Origin: an uncultured Alistipes sp.
GTDB lineage: Bacteria; Bacteroidota; Bacteroidia; Bacteroidales; Rikenellaceae
DNA: 14,093 nucleotides
Assembly: GCF_902388705.1 (NCBI RefSeq)
Contig: NZ_CABMQJ010000048.1
Location: forward strand, 1-14,093
Direction: 5' to 3'
The number at the start of each line of letters is the position of its first letter. Position 1 is the stretch's first letter. A model generated the notes under the pieces. That model was given only the letters and a program-made list of their open reading frames with translations, had not been told where the DNA came from and did no database searches. Shown here in pieces: positions 1-7,737 of the stretch. A program made the position numbers and the translations under genes.

Positions 1-354
1 GGCCCTGCGCAGCGCCTCGCTGCCGGCTTTGCGCGCGGCGTTCATCCCGGCCAGCGCCTCGTCGGCCGCAGGTGCCGAGAAAGCGCCGTGGAATCCGTAA
101 TGGAACCACACCTCGCCGTCGGAGTTCAGCTCCGACTGTCGCACGGGTGCCCCGTCCGCATAGCTGCGGAGTGCGGCGGCGATGGAGAGCGGGTTGAACA
201 GGATGCCCGTGGGGTTTGTCACGATGCGGAATTTAGCCTCGGCCAGCCGTCCGGCGATGTGCTCGGCGAAGCAGGAGCCGAGGGCCAGGATGCGGTTTTC
301 GTAGCCGGTTTTCGTCCCGAGGGGCGCAATCTCGATTTCGGTACGGAATTTCAT
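1..354 (-). CDS. GSCFA-domain protein, N-terminal part (runs off the window)
   Basis: Reading the minus strand from the ATG at 354 gives 118 codons open to base 1, so only the N-terminus is present. The translation contains the family signature GSCFA at residues 26-30 (in LALGSCFAEHIAGRL), then NPTGILFNP at 47-55 and WFHYGFHG near 83-90, which are the conserved blocks of the GSCFA family. That family is related to SGNH/GDSL esterases and is common in Bacteroidota; the Ser and Cys of the signature are thought to lie at the active site. Family members are usually about 320 residues, so roughly two thirds is missing here. The substrate is unknown. The gene is divergent from ispE, with 33 bp between the starts. 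A -7 box lies only 4 nt before the ATG, so the message is probably leaderless. Identification is firm; function is not. Confidence 0.88.
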   Translation of the reverse strand, partial: MKFRTEIEIAPLGTKTGYENRILALGSCFAEHIAGRLAEAKFRIVTNPTGILFNPLSIAAALRSYADGAPVRQSELNSDGEVWFHYGFHGAFSAPAADEALAGMNAARKAGSEALRRA

Positions 355-358
355 ACTG

Positions 359-366
359 CAAAAGTA
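359..366 (-). promoter_or_regulatory. -7 promoter box of the GSCFA gene
   Basis: Minus-strand TACTTTTG fits the Bacteroidota -7 consensus TAnnTTTG. Only four bases (CAGT) separate it from the ATG at 354, so transcription should begin at or next to the start codon. No clear TTTG -33 element was found. Confidence 0.55.
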
Positions 367-375
367 CAAATTTTA

Positions 376-383
376 TATCTTTG
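376..383 (+). promoter_or_regulatory. -7 promoter box of ispE
   Basis: TATCTTTG matches the Bacteroidota -7 consensus TAnnTTTG exactly. It ends four bases before the ispE ATG at 388, which predicts a leaderless or nearly leaderless transcript and supports choosing that start codon. It sits back to back with the -7 box of the GSCFA gene. Confidence 0.65.
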
Positions 384-387
384 CCGC

Positions 388-1200
388 ATGATCCTGCATG
401 CAAACTGTAAAATAAATCTGGGGCTGGATGTCCTGCGCCGCCGTACGGACGGTTACCACGAACTCGAAACGGTGATGTTTCCCGTACGGGAGCTGTACGA
501 CGTGGTGGAGGTGGTGCGCACGGCGGAGCCCGGCGTGCGGTTCCGGGCCGAAGGCCTGGCGCTGGACTGTGCTCCCGGGGAGAATATATGCCTCAAGGCT
601 TTCCGCCTGATGCAGGCGCGCTACGGTGTGGACGGGGTGGCAGTCCGCCTCGACAAGCGGGTGCCGTTCGGTGCCGGGCTCGGGGGCGGTTCGTCCGACG
701 GAACGGCGGTATTGCTGGCCCTCGACGAACTGTTCGGCCTGCGGCTCGCAGAGGCGGAGCTGATTGCCCTTGCGGCGGAGCTGGGCAGCGATACGGCGTT
801 TTTCGTGCGCAATACCCCGCAGCTCTGCACGGGGCGCGGCGAGGTGATGGAGCCGTATGCACCCGGCCTGGAGGGCATGACGCTCGTTATACTGAAACCC
901 GCCGGGGGCGTTTCGACGCGCGAGGCTTATGCCGGGGTGCGTCCGCATGTGCCGGCGGTGCCGCTTGCGGAGCGTCTGCGGCGTCCCGTCGCCGAATGGC
1001 AGGGGGTGGTGACCAACGATTTCGAACCCCATATTTTTGCCGCGCATCCGGCCATCCGCGAAGCCCGCGACCGGCTGCTCGGGGCAGGCGCCCTTTACGC
1101 TTCGATGTCGGGCAGCGGCTCGGCGGTTTTCGGGCTTTTCGACGCGGCCGAAAAAGCCGGGAGCCTGCGCCGGCAGACTCCCTTTATCTTCGCATTGTAA
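388..1200 (+). CDS. ispE: 4-(cytidine 5'-diphospho)-2-C-methyl-D-erythritol kinase IspE
   Basis: 270 residues, the normal length for IspE, the GHMP-family kinase that phosphorylates CDP-methylerythritol with ATP in the cytoplasmic MEP pathway for isoprenoid precursors. Visible motifs are the N-terminal catalytic-lysine segment (Lys8 in NCKINLGL), DGYHELETVM at 21-30, the glycine-rich ATP loop PFGAGLGGGSSD at 93-104, the catalytic aspartate Asp135 in GSDTAFF, and a C-terminal GHMP motif MSGSGSAVFG. The reading frame stays open upstream to base 88, but that extension is antisense to the GSCFA gene. The ATG at 388 was chosen because homology starts there and a -7 box lies four bases before it. 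The gene converges on the DUF3667 gene with only 10 bp between the stop codons and no hairpin terminator in the gap. Confidence 0.96.
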   Translation: MILHANCKINLGLDVLRRRTDGYHELETVMFPVRELYDVVEVVRTAEPGVRFRAEGLALDCAPGENICLKAFRLMQARYGVDGVAVRLDKRVPFGAGLGGGSSDGTAVLLALDELFGLRLAEAELIALAAELGSDTAFFVRNTPQLCTGRGEVMEPYAPGLEGMTLVILKPAGGVSTREAYAGVRPHVPAVPLAERLRRPVAEWQGVVTNDFEPHIFAAHPAIREARDRLLGAGALYASMSGSGSAVFGLFDAAEKAGSLRRQTPFIFAL

Positions 1201-1210
1201 CGTAATTTTT

Positions 1211-2269
1211 TCAGGATTCGGCGGTCGTGGGCGGTGCCGCCTGTTGCGGCGCGGGGGCTTCCGTGCCGTCCGCGTCCCTTTCCGGTACCTTTTTATCCTC
1301 TTCGAGTTCTCCGCCAAGCGTATTTTCCGGATCCGTGTCCGCAGTGTCCGCTTTCACGTCGTCCGTGTCGTTCTCCCAGAATGCGTCTGCAATTCCGGTC
1401 AGGATGTCGTTCAGTACGCCTTCCTGCTCGTGCAAACCTGCGGCTGTCTGCTCTTTTTTCCGGAAGTTGAACTCCTCCTTGAATTTTTCGGGGGCGAGCA
1501 GGTAATAGCTCCCGAGCGCGAGGAGCAGCATTGCGAGCGCTATGATAAAGGCGTAGACGTATTGCAGGCAGATGGCGAGCAGCGTGCGCAGCAGGGCGCC
1601 TTTCTTTTTCAGCCCGAAGAGTTTCCAGAATACGAAGGCCGCATAGATGAAGACGGGCAGGGTCTGCATGTAAAAGGAGCTGTACCAAGGAATCAGCAGT
1701 TCGGCGGGGAGCGCGAGAATCATTAGCGTGATTTCGAAAACCGACAGGAAAATGCCGATGTAGAGGTACTCCACGTATTTGAGGTCGGAACGCCTGCGGA
1801 ATACGGTTTTCATCGCAAAGGCATAGAACGGCAGCATCAGCAGCATGTTCGCCGCCGGATGGAGCGTGGCGTAGTCGTAGTAGGAGAGGAGCATCCACAG
1901 GAACATGTTCTGCTCCTCTCCGGCTTTGGGCGTGAACTCCTTGCCCACCAGCGCGAAGACAATGGCATAGAAGGTCGAGAGCATGAGCAGAATCGCCACG
2001 GGATTGAAATACTTGCGGCGGTGCCCCTGGAGAAATTCCGAGATGGAAACGTAGGGGCGGCACAGGATTGCCAGCCATGTCAGCACGGCGCCCTTGCGCA
2101 TGTTGATGCCCCGCAGCCCGTAGGCTTCGTCGCCGATGAAAGTCGAGCAGGCGCTGTCGGCGAGCGAGGCCCACGTCAGCCGGTCGGTCGTCGTCCGCTG
2201 TCCGCATGCCGGGCAGTAGTTGTTGTCGATTTCGTGTCCGCAGTTGCGGCAGAGCTGGTGTTTGGACAT
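1211..2269 (-). CDS. DUF3667 zinc-ribbon integral membrane protein
   Basis: 352 residues. An N-terminal zinc ribbon has CxxC pairs at Cys7/Cys10 and Cys19/Cys22. It is followed by the DUF3667 signature block around residues 71-98 (RPYVSISEFLQGHRRKYFNP, then the first membrane helix). About five transmembrane segments are visible near residues 91-109, 140-157, 168-193, 198-218 and 229-259. The tail from about residue 270 is charged and rich in Asp, Glu, Pro and Ala, and looks disordered. The family is widespread in Bacteroidota and has no established function. Ten bases upstream ends the frameshifted reading frame of a second zinc-ribbon gene, so the two were probably one operon. Confidence 0.85.
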   Translation of the reverse strand: MSKHQLCRNCGHEIDNNYCPACGQRTTTDRLTWASLADSACSTFIGDEAYGLRGINMRKGAVLTWLAILCRPYVSISEFLQGHRRKYFNPVAILLMLSTFYAIVFALVGKEFTPKAGEEQNMFLWMLLSYYDYATLHPAANMLLMLPFYAFAMKTVFRRRSDLKYVEYLYIGIFLSVFEITLMILALPAELLIPWYSSFYMQTLPVFIYAAFVFWKLFGLKKKGALLRTLLAICLQYVYAFIIALAMLLLALGSYYLLAPEKFKEEFNFRKKEQTAAGLHEQEGVLNDILTGIADAFWENDTDDVKADTADTDPENTLGGELEEDKKVPERDADGTEAPAPQQAAPPTTAES

Positions 2270-2279
2270 GTCGGGTCGT

Positions 2280-2542
2280 TCAGGTTGTCGTTGCGATTCC
2301 GGAAAGGATGCCGGAGAGGAAAAGTATCGCGATTAATGCCGGTGTCGCCACCGTGTTCCCCGTACGCCGCAGCGTTCGGCGGAGCCTTCTTCGCCGCCGA
2401 GTCCCCCGCCGATGAACGCCGACATCGTGCCCTCACGGAGCACGCTCCACGAAAGACGTGCCTCTCCCCGGCGCTGGCCGCAGCGCGGGCAATAGGGGGC
2501 GTCGACCTTACCGCCGCAGTTGGGACAAAGATATTTCTCCAT
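2280..2542 (-). pseudogene. Frameshifted short DUF3667-like zinc-ribbon gene
   Basis: The ATG at 2542 opens a 69-codon frame ending at 2333. Its first ~46 residues closely parallel the start of the neighbouring DUF3667 protein: CxxC pairs at Cys6/Cys9 and Cys18/Cys21, then ARLSWSVLREGTMSAFIGG, compared with DRLTWASLADSACSTFIGD. After FIGGG the frame turns into Arg/Gly-rich sequence with no family likeness. If one base is gained in the GGGGG run near 2414-2418, the frame becomes a basic stretch (RRRRRLRRTLRRTG) followed by a convincing membrane helix (ATPALIAILFLSGILSG). It then stops at 2280, ten bases before the next gene. The best reading is a gene broken, or switched, at a G-run. It could instead be an intact 69-residue protein, an assembly error, or a recoded gene. 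Even in the repaired frame it is far shorter than a full DUF3667 protein. Confidence 0.55.
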
Positions 2543-2598
2543 TTACAATCGTTTGGGGCGTGTGGCCGGCAGCCTGGCATTGCCGGCAGCCGTATGGT

Positions 2599-2632
2599 AA
2601 AACATCGGGCGCGGAGCAATCCGCGCCCGATG
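2599..2632 (-). terminator. Terminator of rpiB
   Basis: A 13-bp perfect GC-rich stem pairs 2603-2615 with 2620-2632 around a 4-nt loop, 13 bases past the rpiB stop. On the minus strand it is followed by TTTT. The short T-run is modest, but the stem is very strong. Confidence 0.8.
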
Positions 2633-2645
2633 CCGTATTGCGGTC

Positions 2646-3098
2646 TTATTCGCCGGCGGCGCCGCACGGAACGGTCATCTTCTCGATGCGCCGCTCGTGT
2701 CGTCCGCCCTCGAACCGGGCCGAGAAATAGGTGTCGAGCATCGCTACGGCCTCGTCGTTGGTGATGAAGCGGGCCGGGAGCACGATGATGTTGGCGTTGT
2801 TGTGGCGGCGGATGAGCGATGCGATTTCGGGCTCCCACGCCAGTCCGGCACGGATGCCCTGGTGCTTGTTGAGGGTCATGGTCATGCCCTCGCCCGAACC
2901 GCAGAGCGCGATGCCGCGTTCGAATTCGCCCTTCTCGATCGCTTCGGCCAGCGGATGCGCATAGTCGGCATAGTCGGCGCTTTCGGGCGAAGAGGTGCCG
3001 AAATCGTGGACTTCGTAGCCCATGGCGTCGAGGTAGCCTACCAGGAATTCTTTCATTTCATAGCCTGCGTGGTCGCTGGCAATACCTATTTTTGTCAT
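2646..3098 (-). CDS. rpiB: Ribose-5-phosphate isomerase B
   Basis: 150 residues, typical of RpiB (LacAB family), which interconverts ribose 5-phosphate and ribulose 5-phosphate in the non-oxidative pentose phosphate pathway in the cytoplasm. Clear motifs are SDHAG at residues 8-12, the catalytic-cysteine and phosphate-binding loop LCGSGEGMTMTLNK with Cys66, GIRAGLAWEP at 81-90, the HNNANIIVLPAR segment with His99, and a basic C-terminal FEGGRHERRI. A -7 box lies about 40 bases before the ATG, giving this gene an AT-rich leader, unlike several leaderless neighbours. It has its own terminator. It is divergent from the DUF454 gene. Confidence 0.96.
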   Translation of the reverse strand: MTKIGIASDHAGYEMKEFLVGYLDAMGYEVHDFGTSSPESADYADYAHPLAEAIEKGEFERGIALCGSGEGMTMTLNKHQGIRAGLAWEPEIASLIRRHNNANIIVLPARFITNDEAVAMLDTYFSARFEGGRHERRIEKMTVPCGAAGE

Positions 3099-3136
3099 CG
3101 TATTTTGTTTTTATATTGTTTTTAGGTTCTGATTTA

Positions 3137-3144
3137 CAAAGATA
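3137..3144 (-). promoter_or_regulatory. -7 promoter box of rpiB
   Basis: Minus-strand TATCTTTG matches TAnnTTTG. It is 38 bases from the rpiB ATG, leaving a roughly 30-nt AT-rich leader. No clear -33 TTTG was found. Confidence 0.5.
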
Positions 3145-3188
3145 AGGAAAAATTACGGTCGCTGTGCTTCCGGCTTCCGAATTTGTGC

Positions 3189-3196
3189 TATTTTTG
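3189..3196 (+). promoter_or_regulatory. -7 promoter box of the DUF454 gene
   Basis: TATTTTTG fits TAnnTTTG and ends four bases before the ATG at 3201. This supports that ATG over the upstream TTG at 3183 and predicts a leaderless message. Confidence 0.6.
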
Positions 3197-3200
3197 CTCC

Positions 3201-3596
3201 ATGAAATTTTTCCTCGTCGCATCAGGCTGTATTTCGTTCGTGCTGGGTGTCATCGGTATTTTCGTGCCGCTGCTGCCTACAACACCGTTCCTGCTGCTTG
3301 CGGCAGCCCTTTGGGTGCGCTCCTCGCCCCGCCTTTACGGCTGGCTGCTCGCGCATCCCTGTTTCGGCGAATACGTTCGCAACTTCCGCGAAAACCGGGC
3401 CATACCGCTCCGTGCGAAAATCATTTCGCTGTCGCTCATGTGGGGCACGATGCTCTACTGTATATTTTGGCTGCTTACCGGATGGTGGTGGGCGCAGGCG
3501 CTGCTGCTGGCCGTCGCCATCGGGGTGACGTGGCATATCCTTTCGTTCGCTACGCTGAAGAAAAACGGGTCCGGCGCCCCGGATCGGCCGGAATGA
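3201..3596 (+). CDS. DUF454 (YbaN-type) small inner-membrane protein
   Basis: 131 residues. The N-terminal half carries the DUF454 pattern: a hydrophobic helix at about 2-22, the PLLPTTPFLLLAAALW motif at about 24-39, then SSPRLYGWLLAHPCFGEYVRNF. Two further hydrophobic segments lie near residues 75-95 and 97-118, so it should be a small inner-membrane protein with three or four helices. E. coli YbaN is the reference member, and the family function is unknown. The start at 3201 was preferred over the in-frame TTG at 3183 because the intervening bases form the -7 promoter box. It is followed by two consecutive hairpins and converges on the DUF4377 lipoprotein gene. Confidence 0.85.
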   Translation: MKFFLVASGCISFVLGVIGIFVPLLPTTPFLLLAAALWVRSSPRLYGWLLAHPCFGEYVRNFRENRAIPLRAKIISLSLMWGTMLYCIFWLLTGWWWAQALLLAVAIGVTWHILSFATLKKNGSGAPDRPE

Positions 3597-3598
3597 AA

Positions 3599-3628
3599 GC
3601 CGGGGAGCTTTTTATCGAGCTTCCCGGC
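3599..3628 (+). terminator. Hairpin directly after the DUF454 gene
   Basis: An 11-bp stem with one G-U pair joins 3599-3609 with 3618-3628, three bases after the stop codon. It has no T-run, so it may be an mRNA 3'-end stabiliser rather than the terminator; the 3641-3672 hairpin is the better terminator. Confidence 0.45.
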
Positions 3629-3640
3629 ATCCGAACATAC

Positions 3641-3672
3641 AAAAGCCGCCCCGGGAATTCGGGGCGGCTTTT
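3641..3672. terminator. Bidirectional terminator between DUF454 and DUF4377 genes
   Basis: A perfect 13-bp stem (AAAAGCCGCCCCG with its complement) surrounds a 6-nt loop. Runs of A on one side and T on the other give a U-tract in either direction. It lies between two convergent stop codons and can serve both genes. Confidence 0.9.
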
Positions 3673-3677
3673 ACGAA

Positions 3678-4283
3678 TTAATTCTCTCCGGGCTCTTTGC
3701 CGAGCAGTTCGAGCAGCGAGTACCGTACCGTGAAATAACCTCCGGGGCTCTCGGGCGACGGTACGACCGAAGTGCCTATCGACAGTCTGTAGGTGTATCC
3801 CGGTTCGTAGTCGAACCCCTCGATGGGGAACGGCCACGGCTGCCATTCGTTGATCCCCGCTTCGGGGAAACGCACGCCCAGATATAACCTTTCGTAGTAG
3901 GAAACCGGGGTCGGAGCGACCTCCATCGTGAAGGTGGGGTGGGCGGGAATGACCGAATGCGCGGGTATTTTCGAAATCTGCTCCAGCAGGGTATAGCGGA
4001 TGGAAGAGCCGTCCTGCGGCGGATCGGACAACTGTTCGGCTTTGACGCGCAGTTGGTATTCGTATCCCTGTTCGTAGGTAAATCCCTCGATGCCCTCGTA
4101 ATGCCGCCGCCACGAGGTGTCGTTTCCCGTTTTGTAAAGCAGTACCGGTTGCAGGGTGTGGGGCCCGTGGGCGATGCCCAGTTCCGAAGCTATGGTCCAT
4201 TCCTGTATCTTGAATTGGTCGTCCTTGTCGCAGGCGCTGAACAAAAGACCCGACAACAGGAGCGTCAGTATGTATTTTTTCAT
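3678..4283 (-). CDS. Lipoprotein with two tandem DUF4377-like repeats
   Basis: 201 residues. A lipoprotein signal peptide ends in LLFSAC with the lipidated cysteine at 18. It is followed at once by acidic residues (DKDD), a pattern linked to surface export of lipoproteins in Bacteroidota. The mature part holds two copies of a DUF4377-like unit. The first has WTIASE near 29, IEGFTYEQGYEYQLRV and IRYTLLEQISKIPA. The second has IEGFDYEPGYTYRLSI and VRYSLLELLGKEPG. The family is uncharacterised and often found in secreted stress-related proteins. About 45 bp upstream is a GCATGCAGT...TTTAT pair also seen at the sigma/NigD locus, suggesting control by that ECF sigma factor. No standard TAnnTTTG box was found. 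Cell-surface location is inferred. Confidence 0.82.
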   Translation of the reverse strand: MKKYILTLLLSGLLFSACDKDDQFKIQEWTIASELGIAHGPHTLQPVLLYKTGNDTSWRRHYEGIEGFTYEQGYEYQLRVKAEQLSDPPQDGSSIRYTLLEQISKIPAHSVIPAHPTFTMEVAPTPVSYYERLYLGVRFPEAGINEWQPWPFPIEGFDYEPGYTYRLSIGTSVVPSPESPGGYFTVRYSLLELLGKEPGEN

Positions 4284-4307
4284 CGTTTTCCGAATATTTT
4301 CTTTTTA

Positions 4308-4338
4308 ATAAACGCAGGAAACGCCTGATACTGCATGC
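4308..4338 (-). promoter_or_regulatory. Candidate ECF-sigma promoter of the DUF4377 lipoprotein
   Basis: On the minus strand GCATGCAGT (4338-4330) is followed after 17 nt by TTTAT (4312-4308), 24 bases before the ATG at 4283. The same two boxes with 18- and 19-nt spacers stand in front of the sigma gene and the NigD-like gene. The 12-mer ATACTGCATGCG (plus-strand reading) is identical at 4328-4339 and 11833-11844. Locally, 4328-4343 is also a near-perfect 16-bp palindrome. Assignment to the sigma factor is an inference. Confidence 0.55.
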
Positions 4339-4348
4339 GGTATACAAA

Positions 4349-4372
4349 AAAAACAGGCCGGAGCCTGTTTTT
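4349..4372 (-). terminator. Terminator after the typA-membrane protein unit
   Basis: A perfect 10-bp stem (AAAAACAGGC with its complement) has a 4-nt loop and is followed on the minus strand by a run of eight T including the stem end. It lies 15 bases past the stop of the small membrane protein gene. Confidence 0.88.
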
Positions 4373-4387
4373 GTGCGTGGTTTCGCG

Positions 4388-4705
4388 TCAGGAGAGGTAT
4401 TTCTCGGCCACGCTAATCAGGAAGCCCAGCAGCAGCGCGTTCATCAGGATCATCGGGATGGCCTTGCGCTCCTTGCCCGAGAAGGTCAGTACGACGGGAA
4501 TGGCCATCATCAGCGTGACGCCCATGCCGTCGGCCCACCAGGGCAGGTAGGGCAGGTCGCTGTAAAAAATGATAATCGTTGCGAAAAAATAGGTGCAGAA
4601 CGCCGACAGGCACGAGCGCACAGACAGTTTCTGTGCAATCATCGGAATGACGTCGAGCGCTCCGGCAACGGCGCCTACGGCCAGCGAAAGGGTGAAATGA
4701 TCCAT
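4388..4705 (-). CDS. Small conserved membrane protein of unknown function
   Basis: 105 residues with about four hydrophobic segments near residues 4-22, 33-50, 60-77 and 83-101. Notable motifs are GAVAGALDVIPMIAQKL near the N-terminus and PWWADG before the third helix. I recognise this as resembling a family of small uncharacterised membrane proteins in Bacteroidota that carry a G-x-x-D-V-I-P-M-I motif, but I know of no function. It starts 24 bases after the typA stop with no promoter box in the gap, so it is probably transcribed with typA. A strong terminator follows. Confidence 0.75.
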   Translation of the reverse strand: MDHFTLSLAVGAVAGALDVIPMIAQKLSVRSCLSAFCTYFFATIIIFYSDLPYLPWWADGMGVTLMMAIPVVLTFSGKERKAIPMILMNALLLGFLISVAEKYLS

Positions 4706-4729
4706 TTTCGAGAGGGCTTTGGGGGATGT

Positions 4730-6532
<1,803 letters not shown>

Positions 6533-6551
6533 GTGAATAGATTTTGTGGTG

Positions 6552-6559
6552 CAAAGGTA
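6552..6559 (-). promoter_or_regulatory. -7 promoter box of typA
   Basis: Minus-strand TACCTTTG matches TAnnTTTG and lies 19 bases from the typA ATG, giving a short leader of about 14 nt. Confidence 0.55.
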
Positions 6560-6581
6560 ACAATTTCTCGGGAAAATATAC

Positions 6582-6589
6582 TAAATTTG
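6582..6589 (+). promoter_or_regulatory. -7 promoter box of aroB
   Basis: TAAATTTG matches TAnnTTTG, 26 bases before the aroB ATG at 6616. It is arranged back to back with the typA promoter in an 83-bp divergent intergenic region. Confidence 0.5.
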
Positions 6590-6615
6590 TTCGCTTCTTA
6601 AAAAAGTTTAATATT

Positions 6616-7632
6616 ATGAAACCCTCTTTCAACGTCCGGCAGCAAAGCGAGATTTACATCGGGCCTGCATCCGACATCCTGTCGGGGGTGCTTCCCGAAG
6701 GACGGGTGGTCATCGTTTCCGACGCCACGATCGACCGTCTTTACCATCCCATGCTGGCATCCTACGATACGGTGCTCATCGGCAGCGGCGAAAGTATCAA
6801 AACATTGCAGACCGTCGAAACCATTTACCGCCGTTTTATCGAACTGGGCGTCGACCGCTCGACGTTCGTGCTGGCCGTCGGCGGCGGCATCGTCACCGAC
6901 GTTGCGGGTTTTGCGGCTGCGACCTACATGCGCGGCCTGGAATTCGGGTTCATCTCTACGACCCTGCTGGGGCAGGTCGACGCCAGTGTGGGCGGCAAGA
7001 ACGGCGTGAATGTCGACGGATACAAGAATATGGCAGGAACCTTTACGCAGCCGAAGTTCGTAATCTGCGACCCCGAAATGCTGCGCACGCTCTCCGACCG
7101 GGAATTCCGCGCCGGACTGGCCGAAGTGGTCAAGTCGGCCATCATCGCCGATGCGGATCTTTTCTCGCGTATCGAAGCGGCGACTTTCGAAGCCCTGCGC
7201 ACCGACACGGATTTGCTTACGGATGCCGTGTCGGCCTCGATTCGCGTCAAGGCCGACATCGTCGAGCGCGACGAGCGCGAGTCCGGTGACCGCCGCAAGC
7301 TCAATCTCGGGCATACGCTGGCGCATGCCATCGAAAAGTGTTCGAACCGCATGAACCACGGCGAAGCGGTCGCTGTGGGTACGGCGCTGATTTCCGATGC
7401 CGCGGTGAAGCTCGGGATGCTGCAGCCGGCCGACCGCGACCGCATTGCGGGCGTTCTCGGGGGACTGGGCTTCGACCTTACGCCGCCGGTCGATGTGAAG
7501 CGCCTGCTCAAAGAGGTCGGCAAGGACAAGAAGAACGAAGACGGCATGCTGCGTATCGTGCTGCCTGTCGGGATAGGCGACTGCGAGGTGCGGACGATGT
7601 CGCACGACGAGTTTTCGGCACTGTTTGCGTAA
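6616..7632 (+). CDS. aroB: 3-dehydroquinate synthase
   Basis: 338 residues, slightly short but complete for AroB, which converts DAHP to 3-dehydroquinate in the shikimate pathway using NAD and a divalent metal. NAD-binding GGGIVTD is at 89-95, followed by STTLLGQVDASVGGKNGVN (114-132) with Lys128 and Asn129 in the active site. Metal ligands are expected at Glu170 (GLAEVVK), His233 (LNLGHTLAHAIE) and His248 (NHGEAVA), all present. The frame is open to 6544, but the 24 extra codons cover the promoter region. The ATG at 6616 fits the start of homology and leaves the -7 box outside the gene. It converges on the malic enzyme gene and is followed by two hairpins. Confidence 0.97.
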   Translation: MKPSFNVRQQSEIYIGPASDILSGVLPEGRVVIVSDATIDRLYHPMLASYDTVLIGSGESIKTLQTVETIYRRFIELGVDRSTFVLAVGGGIVTDVAGFAAATYMRGLEFGFISTTLLGQVDASVGGKNGVNVDGYKNMAGTFTQPKFVICDPEMLRTLSDREFRAGLAEVVKSAIIADADLFSRIEAATFEALRTDTDLLTDAVSASIRVKADIVERDERESGDRRKLNLGHTLAHAIEKCSNRMNHGEAVAVGTALISDAAVKLGMLQPADRDRIAGVLGGLGFDLTPPVDVKRLLKEVGKDKKNEDGMLRIVLPVGIGDCEVRTMSHDEFSALFA

Positions 7633-7640
7633 CATCCTTT

Positions 7641-7660
7641 GCCGTCGGTTGTCCGGCGGC
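7641..7660 (+). repeat. Small inverted repeat after aroB
   Basis: GCCGTCGG and CCGGCGGC pair over 8 bp with one G-U pair and a TTGT loop, eight bases past the aroB stop. It has no T-run, so it is probably a 3'-end mRNA hairpin ahead of the true terminator. Confidence 0.4.
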
Positions 7661-7671
7661 AGGTGGTGAAT

Positions 7672-7711
7672 ATATGAAAGGCCCCGCCATTTTTGGCGGG
7701 GCCTTTCATAT
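7672..7711. terminator. Bidirectional terminator between aroB and malic enzyme
   Basis: A perfect 17-bp stem (7672-7688 with 7695-7711) has a 6-nt loop and lies between convergent genes. The core GGCCCCGCC is flanked by AAA/TTT, so it can stop transcription from both sides. Confidence 0.9.
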
Positions 7712-7719
7712 GGTTTGCG

Positions 7720-7737
7720 GAGGTGTTTTTACACCTC
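7720..7737 (-). repeat. Hairpin overlapping the malic enzyme stop codon
   Basis: GAGGTGT and ACACCTC form a 7-bp stem with a TTTT loop. The last codons and the TAA stop of the malic enzyme gene fall inside it. It may be a 3' mRNA structure or chance. Confidence 0.3.

Noticed and set aside
88..387. 100-codon N-terminal extension of ispE
   Set aside because: It is antisense to the GSCFA gene, covers both promoters, and IspE homology begins at 388.
394..402. CTGCATGCA near the ispE start, similar to the GCATGCAGT box
   Set aside because: It lies within ispE codons, lacks the final T of the motif, and no TTTAT follows at 17-19 nt in the relevant direction.
2526..2533. TATCTTTG (minus strand) inside the short zinc-ribbon gene
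   Set aside because: A perfect -7 sequence, but it falls in codons 4-6 of the gene and no start codon lies just downstream; probably chance.
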